64,000 nt of DNA from Lingula anatina (lineage: Eukaryota > Brachiopoda > Lingulata > Lingulida > Lingulidae), in contig NW_019775499.1 in the NCBI RefSeq assembly GCF_001039355.2, positions 175,481 through 239,480 of the forward strand. The letters are read 5' to 3'. Below, one piece after another: positions 56,280 to 64,000 of this stretch. The translations under genes and the position numbers were made by a program. The notes under the pieces are model-generated. The model did no database searches. It worked only from the letters and a program-made list of their open reading frames with translations, and was not told the origin of the DNA. The first letter of the stretch is position 1. The number at the start of each line of letters is the position of its first letter.

Positions 56280-59200
56280 CATTTTATTCATTTAACCGCA
56301 GTGTGGTTTATCAGAACACGCGAGTCGCAAAGTATCAGATCGCCGAATTAAATTCATCAGTTCGTAATTCAGTAATTGAATTAATCATACATGTGTTTTC
56401 AATAGAATATACGCTATATCCCTGTAGGTAATTAATGATTCAATTTCAAGTATTTCAGGCATGTTTTTTAAATAGGATAGTGACCTGTGATCATGTCTAG
56501 TTGGGCTAAATTAAAGCCTGCTATACTGTACACTAATGCAAGCTGTTCATTTTCTTACTATGAAAAAGATATGAAAATTGAAATAAAAAAGGAAGAAATA
56601 ACAAAACATAAGCTAATCTCATTACTTTACTAAAATCTACTACTAGATCGAAGCCATCGTAGAGGTACCGAACACAATTAAAAATAATCAAGACAGCGAA
56701 AAATAAATTGAATTGAAACAGACATGACACAATGTTCTTTTAACAAATAAATAATGAAATAAATAATCCCGCGAGGATTTTTTATTATGAAAAGTCGAGA
56801 GTAATTCTAATAACTGATTTCATTTGATTTTCATTTATCTTACTGTACATAACTTATCACTCCTCTACATCATCTTTAGATGAACAAAAGATTTTTCATG
56901 CACCAAAAAGACAATTATATACCATTTTATCGTGGAATATTGTTGTTAAACAAAAATAGAAAAAACTTTGAGAACCTACTGAATATGATAAGTGTTTAGT
57001 CTCTTGATTCATAGTCATTTCAACTCTTACGTTTTTTTCCTCAATCTCAAAGTCCGCTTTGTTGCGCTTTTCTCAAATTTAAGTTTCTTTAAAAAATCTT
57101 CTTCCAATAACAGAAAACATCATTTCAAGAACATGTACATGCACAAGAGGTTGGTATATTCGTGTTACAGGTGTCGCTGCCTGTCTCTTCTTCATACTGA
57201 ATTGACCATTTTTATAAATGGAAATGGGAAGTGCGCCATTTTAACATTTTTTTCAATTTATTTCAATTATCGTTTGTTCAGAAGGCTGTTGTTAATGCTG
57301 TGTTAATTCTATCTTTGAAAGAAAGAAAAGCATCAACAAATCATAAATTCATATGTAAAATTTTTAAGATTTCAATTAAAAACCTAAAATGTTAAAGAGA
57401 TATTCTTTCAAAAGTGCTGCACACTGATAGTATCTGTCTTGTATTTTATTACATGTAAATGTCAAAAATATCTGTAAAATTATCTTCTCAATTGCTGAAA
57501 ACCTAAATTTTGTCCCACAATGCCATTCGTGCTCTAGTGATTAGAAAATCAAAAAATTAAACCGAAACGTTTTATATACTATCCTTTCGAATTCGTTGTA
57601 AATCAGGGGCGGAATAAAAGAAAAAAATATAAAAAAGGGAAAATTACGCAGTGCAGCACGAATGGGCGTAAAAAAGAAAATGATTTACTTAAAGGTACTT
57701 TATACAAGATTTGCCCGCCGAAATGAATTTTCCTTTCGGAAAAAAATGTAATTTTCTCCTATTCACGAATCAGAGCACATTTCAGTCATATTCAGTCATT
57801 TAGAACGTCACTTCCAACCGTACAGATAAGAAGGAACTGTCAACGCCAGGTACTTTGATTTGAGAGGTTTTAGATCCATAGTTTTAAAAATTTTAATTGG
57901 AAAAGATTAGTAACTTTGCAGGATATGCAGACATAAAAAAATATGGCTTTGGGAAGTTACATTAGGCCTTACATGTTCGAAAAACAGAATTTTAAATCAT
58001 TAATTTATCTCTTTTATTTTTCGTTTTTAATGTGGGATTCAAGACGAATTTCACTGTCAAGTTTTTTAATATTTAATCAGCTTTAAACCCGACTGCACTT
58101 GATACACTTTATAGGCAAAGTTGGAATGGAGGTTAATGGAATGTTTTGATATTTCAAACAAAATTTCAGTAGCTGTCTCGTCGGCAAAATACAACGTTTT
58201 ACTCATCAATGTCACATCACATATTTTCTTAAAAGAATTATACACAATTAAGCTTAACTGGTAATCAAGCATAGTTGGAGACGGAATTTTTGTATTCGAG
58301 AACAAAGAAAACGCCATTTTTGCTTTTATGGCAAGTTTTCCTTGTCCAGAATTTTCCTTCGGCAACCTTAATCAACTTGAAAAACGTGTTAAGTCTATTT
58401 TTCTTTTTCTAACATGTTTAAAATGTCATCAGCTACACAGAAATCATGTTTGTTATTTTACCAATACACATGTATGACTAATTGACAGCAAATGAAAGCA
58501 TTATTTGATGAAAGTGAAGCAATAAATAAATAAATAAAAAGCTTCAAAATTGATAAAATAGCAAAATAATATGAAGCTTTAGGATTCAACCGTGTCAAAA
58601 TCATACAACAGAAAAGGACAAAAAAGAAAGAAAAAAAACCGTGTGAAAACAATGATCTGTGTCTATAGCCTTAGTATACTGTATATTAGCCGTTGAGAAA
58701 AATAGAACTTTACTACTTTTTTGTAAGTTATTAATTTTTCCTGTTACAGTTGAAATTAAGCAGCTTCCATCTTCAATGCGAGAATGAATTAAAACTAAAC
58801 TTGAAAAAAAAATGGGTTAGCAGATCGTAATTTCGTGAACAGTTTTGGAATGGTATAATTTGTAAATGTGTGGATAATGAGTTGAAATTTCCATGAAAAT
58901 AAAAATTTTGGATTATCGAAGTTTAGCTCTCATTGTCCACCTTTACACGTAAATGGTACAGTCATTATCAGTTTTCCATCATTGTCGTCGCAAAAGAATT
59001 CATATATTCAATTCCTTTGCAGTGAGCACTTTATAGTAATGATTGAATATTTTCTGAGAAATTGTTTCTGCGTTTTCAAATGAGGCTCTGCAGGGTGTTA
59101 TTCGGATAGCATTTAGTTAGTTTGAATTGTCACAATATGTTTTTTTTTTTATTTGAAGATTTAGGATCGTGCTTATATCAATCAAAATTTCAGCATTTAA

Positions 59201-60199
59201 CCTGGGGATGTGCATGTACAGATTTTTAGTTTTGTCTTTACTGTTCCAGTGTTAAAAAAAGGTATAAGAACTTTGGGAAAACAAGTTAAATAGCTAATTT
59301 AAGTTATTTTGTAAGATATAGCAATTTGATTACTCAAAAAAAAAATTTTTAATCTTATATAATCAAATTTATATGTATAGTCCAACTATTGCAACAAATA
59401 TAAAAAGTTCTCATTTCTGACTATCAGTAATATAATCTGCGCTAAAATAGGCTACACGTGTATAATTGAACATTTAAAAAAAAAGTACCATTTACGTCTT
59501 TTTATGCCTTTTCTTACCTAGATTTATATATTGCACATTAAAGAGATATTTTCAAAAATATTTTTATGTTTTGGAAACATGCTTATGGTGATAAATATAG
59601 TATTAACATTCAAATGTGTTTGTTGAGTTTGCGCGTGATGTGAAACACATTCATTCCAAGCAGAAAAGTCGAGAAAACTCCATTTTTCATTGATAAGACT
59701 TAAGCCAAGTAAACCGACAGCTTACCACGGCTCGCGACAGGTCAAATCTTGTCAGCGGAGTATCTCAATTCAAACATCGCGACATCTGTATTTTTAATCC
59801 ATGATGTGTCAAACAGGAGAGATAAAAACCTTGTAACAGTCTATCCAGTTTTGTTTTTATGTTTTTTTGACAAAACGTCCGGGACAAGAACTGACAGGTA
59901 TAATCCCCGTATTATAGCTCATTGGAGACTACTTTTGATCTGCAATCAGTCCCAGGGCAAAAGGCAGTGGGGAAATGTTGACTAAACATAGCCGTTTACC
60001 AAAATGTGGGCTTCAAAAGAGGGGGCATTGGTTACTGAAATACTTCAACTTAGTTTTATAGGAATATTCGTACCCATTTCAGTGAGGGCGAGGAAAATTT
60101 AAAAACGCATGTCATTTTAAAAGCATTAGATAATGGGCACAGCTATCCATGTGGCTTTTTCAATTTTATTTGCATTAAGATTATTCTTTTAAAAAGATC
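56280..60199. other. Region without recognised genes
   Basis: Very AT-rich DNA. The only longer open frame (58066-58365, minus) has a Met in good context (AAAATGG) opening 83 residues, but no recognisable motif or clear splice context. It is not called as a gene. Confidence 0.45.
56675..56747. repeat. Short dispersed repeat, copy 2
   Basis: Partner of 54885-54957. Neither copy has inverted termini or an obvious target-site duplication. Confidence 0.9.
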
Positions 60200-60780
60200 T
60201 TGTTCTCTATAAGGCGAAACGAAGATAGGGTAATTCACAAATCGATTGGCACCAGCTTTCTCACAGCTTCCCCGTCGACAGTCGGGATCAATTGTAGCCC
60301 CCCTCTTCGGCGCACACCTGCAAACCCGACATATATTGAGTTTTACCTAGCAACCAAGACGATCCGCTCGTTAGCTTTGTATTCCCTGTCCGATGCAGGT
60401 GGCCTGCATACTTAGGTATTTGTGTATATTGGCGAAACGGGATAGTCCCGGGGCTGTTCGATCACTAGACCACCCCTCCCTCCGCTCACCTGGCCACCGC
60501 AGACTGCTTGGCGCCAGACCTGATGACGTAGCAGACCGCATGCTGTACACTGGGAGATGTCAATGGCAGCGTGAGTGCCTTTTGCATTTCTAATTTTTCA
60601 TATCTAATTTCACGGAAGACGTACTCAACGGCGGTCTTCCCATTCTCGTGTCGAGCGCTGACAGAGATGTATTTTGGTGTTTTGTGGAATGATAAGCGGA
60701 GAGACAGTCGACTGGGAGCCGGTGTCGGTGTACCTGTTTGCCCCGCTAGTTCAAAGCCCCGTAGCTTGCAGTCAATAATT
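60200..60780. promoter_or_regulatory. CpG-rich, promoter-like patch
   Basis: GC and CpG content rise sharply against the AT-rich flanks, with a couple of dozen CpG in about 550 bases. It contains an X-box-like CTAGCAACC (60346-60354), a TGACGTA half-CRE (60521-60527) and a donor-like GGCAGC|GTGAGT near 60570. This could be the start of a gene extending right, or a methylation-free regulatory element. No coding exon is recognised. Confidence 0.35.
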
Positions 60781-63700
60781 TAATTCTTTGTAACAATAGA
60801 GAATATTAATGACTGCGTGCAATCGTTCGACTTTTGGCCCTCACCTGAGTCGAAGCCGCCCTGGGGACCGCACATGAAGTTGAAAGGAAGATGAAAGAAA
60901 GAGAAATGAGAGAATTTATTTTTGAAGGACATTTGGGGAAATAAGTTAGATCATTAAAATTCAATTACTGTCTGGCTGCGACCATTTGATTTAGTTTTAA
61001 TTTTCTTGCGGTGTGATTTAAAAACACTTGACTTTTTACTTTCGCTGCAATTGGAAATTCATTGATATTCGTCATCTAGAAGAGATGCATTATACACTGT
61101 AGGTTACACGAGGGTAAATCCATGATGAGTTAACTCACTTTTTTTCTTAAATAAAGCTCAGTATTGCAAAGCGCTATTTTTATTCAGATCCTAATTTTGT
61201 CTTTTAGCGTTCATTTCACCAATGAAAACTCGGCATCTCGATCGCAAGGGGAAAATTAGACAAAGTTTTAGCAGAGAGTTTGAAAAACAAAAGAGAGAAG
61301 GCACTTTTTATATCTTCTGTTTTTAAATCAAATGAGTCTTCATTATCTACAGCGTCAGTCCGCAATTTGCTTAACTCTGAAATGTTTCTGAAAGAGGTGA
61401 AAAATAGGTGATGTCAAGTGGGTGTATTTTGTGTTTCGGGGGAGGGCAAGGGGGCGGCAAGAATAGCCTCATTCATTTCCATCCATCACATCAAAGACCC
61501 GTTATCAAAGCTTCAGCCTATATTTAATAAATTCCTCTTGTTTAAATTTGTTTAACCGCTCTGGTTATCGATTGAAAGGGACAAACAAAAATATCAATTC
61601 CAATTCCATTTCCAACTTCCATGCTTCTATTGCCGCTAAGGCAAATCAAACTGTATACTATTTCCGATTAGTAGAAAGTAAATTTCAGAAGGCAAGTTAT
61701 TCAAACAAGCCCATTGTGTAAGACGTCAATTTCTTCTTTAGCTGATATCCGTCCCTATTACGTCGACAGCCGTTTATAATGTTAAAAATGTATTTCTTGG
61801 TTTTATTTCATAAGTACTCTTTTTCATTCACCGGACCACGCGCAACATTTCATAGTATAAACACAGAGCGGAAAGGATTTTGCTGACAGCTGACGTTGAC
61901 AATGATGTTCCAAATGCTGTCACCGTGTTATTGACTGTCATTTCGACTGTTCCTACCCCTAAAAGGTCGTTATGTCGATTTGCTCACGGTGAATCTTTTA
62001 GGTAAACTTAAAGTATATCATATTTCTTTAAGTTAGGGTGACTCATGGTCGAGATGTTGCCAGGCTGAAATCTTACATATCTTTGTTGCAGAATATTTTA
62101 AGTTCATCAGAACGTTCTCAATTTACCGTCGGACGACATAATACGACGCGCACGCTCGTAGTGGTATTTTTATTTTTATTTCATTCGGGGCATATTTTCC
62201 AGGCAAAACTCATCGAAGGATTAAAGCTAAGGATTAAATTATATTTACGAAGAAATAAAGGGGTGTTAACGAGAGGAAGAAACCCCTTGTCTATTAAACT
62301 GTTTAACGAAGATAGATAACTAGAGGGAGTCTATGAGTGAAGTTCCTTCCAAACATTTCCATTTTCTCTCAAATTGACTGCATTTAAAACAGGTTTTTTA
62401 GACCGGGCATCAACCTAAAACGCAATTTAACCAGACTGTAGAGATGCCCAATGTGCTTCAGTTGATTACGTCGTCTGATGACGTGTTGTGAACCGACTCC
62501 TGGTCTAAAATCAAGCTGGACTGATTACAACTTTGGTCAAACCGGATGGTACGCAGTATTGCCAATTGACTCTTGGCTTGTGAGGGACGGGAGACCAAAC
62601 TATGGCCACTTGTGACATTGCCCGTAATGAGCTAGATGTTCCAAAATACAAATCTATCAGTTGGCTGATATTTGCTAAGCCCCTGTATTACTTTATCAAA
62701 CAAGCAAGGTGTCGGGGTGTATTTGGTTTGGAGGTAATTGGAACGATAAGCGTAAATGCTAAAACAAAGAAACCAGATAAGGATTTAAATGTAGGACCAA
62801 AAAAATAAAAGTTGGATTATTAATTCAGTTCCTGGGGAACTTCCAGTTGCTAAGATTGTATTTTTGTATCTAATTCTGATAAAATATTCTAAACTTATAA
62901 TTCTTTAGAACTGAGATATTGCTGATGTTGGGGGTATTTTGGTTCACTTCAGTTTTCTAAGAGCCTAGAAAGTATTAGAAGGATTCTTTCTGGAGATTAG
63001 ATTTGTAATATCCGGTAGACAATCACAGAAGAATGAACAAAATTAGAGAAAAACCCAGATCAATATTTTGAGATAGCTCCCATGTTTTCCAAATGGGTTG
63101 GATAAATAGAAAATAAAAAACAAATGTGTTGTCTTTATAGATTAAATCGAGTATGTTTTTAGGTCAAGGGAGTTGTCACTAGGTTCAAATAAATTGACTT
63201 TTTTCACTTTTGTAGTAGCGATCAATTTACGGCGAGGAAGTGTCCACGCACCAGATGTTTAAGCTGCGTTCACGATGCATAGGAAAGGTCGTTTTTGCCG
63301 TCGGAAATCGAAGATTTTTTTCTCATCAAGGTGTTGGGGTCCATACCCACTGGTGTCAGGGGCGGATCTTGGTTCATTGCTGTTAACTAGAAGATCAGGG
63401 GGAAGGGACTCAGTTAAGGTTCCCATGGAAATGTTTATTAAGTGTAATATCCCTGGTAAGGGCTACTGACCCCATTGCCAGGATAGACGATCAGCAGGTT
63501 ATTCTTCTGAGATATTTTACTATACTTATTTAGAAATTTCTGTAAAATGACAGCCGCTTGGAGATGTGAACAGAATATCAGGGTCAAATTACAGCATGGG
63601 TGCTATATTGTTCACAGGTCACAGAGAAAGCACGACTTTTTAATGGGTGGGCGACATGACATTCGACAACTGACCCGACCTCGGATTTAATTTTTAACAC

Positions 63701-64000
63701 CACCCCCTTTCACAGCATCGTTTTTTTAATTGTAATGTAAACACTGCTTTATTTAGTGCAAAATTTGTCCTTGGACTGGTATTTTTCAAGTTTGGTGATC
63801 ACTGGCCTTTATCTGTTTTGATTCATTCTGAAATCTTCGGTGTTGGGAAACGTTTTCATTGGTATCGATAAACTTATCAAGAGTGAGTCAATCAGTTAGC
63901 CTTACCGTGACCTTTTGTTGGAGGGCTCCAGGTTCAACTGGACAAGAAAAAACACATGGAAGGGGTTAATCATATACTGTACATATTTCTCTGAATAAAG
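60781..64000. other. Region without recognised genes
   Basis: AT-rich DNA with a fragment of the CAGGGGCGGATC repeat terminus at 63357. A 68-codon frame at 62602-62808 starts in a good context (ACTATGG) but matches no family I know. Nothing else is supported. Confidence 0.45.

Noticed and set aside
58066-58365. 99-codon minus-strand frame
   Set aside because: A Met in good context opens 83 codons, but no family pattern or neighbouring exon supports it. Left uncalled.
62602-62808. 68-codon plus-strand frame with good start context
   Set aside because: No recognisable domain, conservation unknown, isolated in AT-rich DNA.
1-64000. CRISPR arrays, bacterial operons, rRNA genes
   Set aside because: No regularly spaced repeats of that kind and no prokaryotic gene organisation were seen.

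Overview
This is animal (metazoan) nuclear DNA. Genes are split into short exons by long AT-rich introns with consensus splice sites, microsatellites are frequent, and decayed DNA transposons lie in introns and intergenic DNA. The two recognisable proteins, a secreted discoidin/beta-helix/SRCR protein of the bark beetle type and an alpha-arrestin, point to a bilaterian, most likely a marine invertebrate. The species cannot be fixed from the sequence. One N inside a poly-C run (45213) shows it is an assembled draft.

Layout. (1) Positions 266-14789, minus strand: a secreted multi-domain protein with 13 coding exons visible. It starts with a signal peptide, then an F5/8-type-C (discoidin) domain, then two parallel beta-helix modules separated by short W-x-G-I exons, then a six-cysteine SRCR domain. 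It runs off the left edge. Every splice junction chosen keeps the reading frame. One intron starts with GC. One intron consists almost wholly of a dead Tc1/mariner element. One extra exon would either truncate the protein or trigger mRNA decay. Possible 5' untranslated exons lie at 14790-14848, 16520-16547 and from 16725. (2) About 17-24 kb: intergenic DNA between two divergently arranged genes, with a few repeats. (3) 24.07-49.2 kb, plus strand: an alpha-arrestin (ARRDC-type) gene with seven coding exons and 425 codons. A TATA box and a perfect splice donor at 24.07-24.15 kb suggest its promoter and non-coding first exon. Its introns include one of 12.2 kb. (4) 49.2-64 kb: mostly non-coding. 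It contains one unrecognised spliced reading frame (55825-56279) and a CpG-rich, promoter-like patch (60.2-60.8 kb).

The two genes have no evident functional link. The discoidin/beta-helix protein would act outside the cell in adhesion or junctions. The alpha-arrestin would act in the cytosol as an adaptor in receptor trafficking or ubiquitylation. The most informative observations are the exon modularity and optional exon of the first gene, the Tc1 relic filling an intron, a tandem pair of perfect CRE palindromes in the arrestin gene's putative first intron, and two small unrecognised candidate genes (a Cys-rich ORF in an arrestin intron and the two-exon frame near 56 kb).
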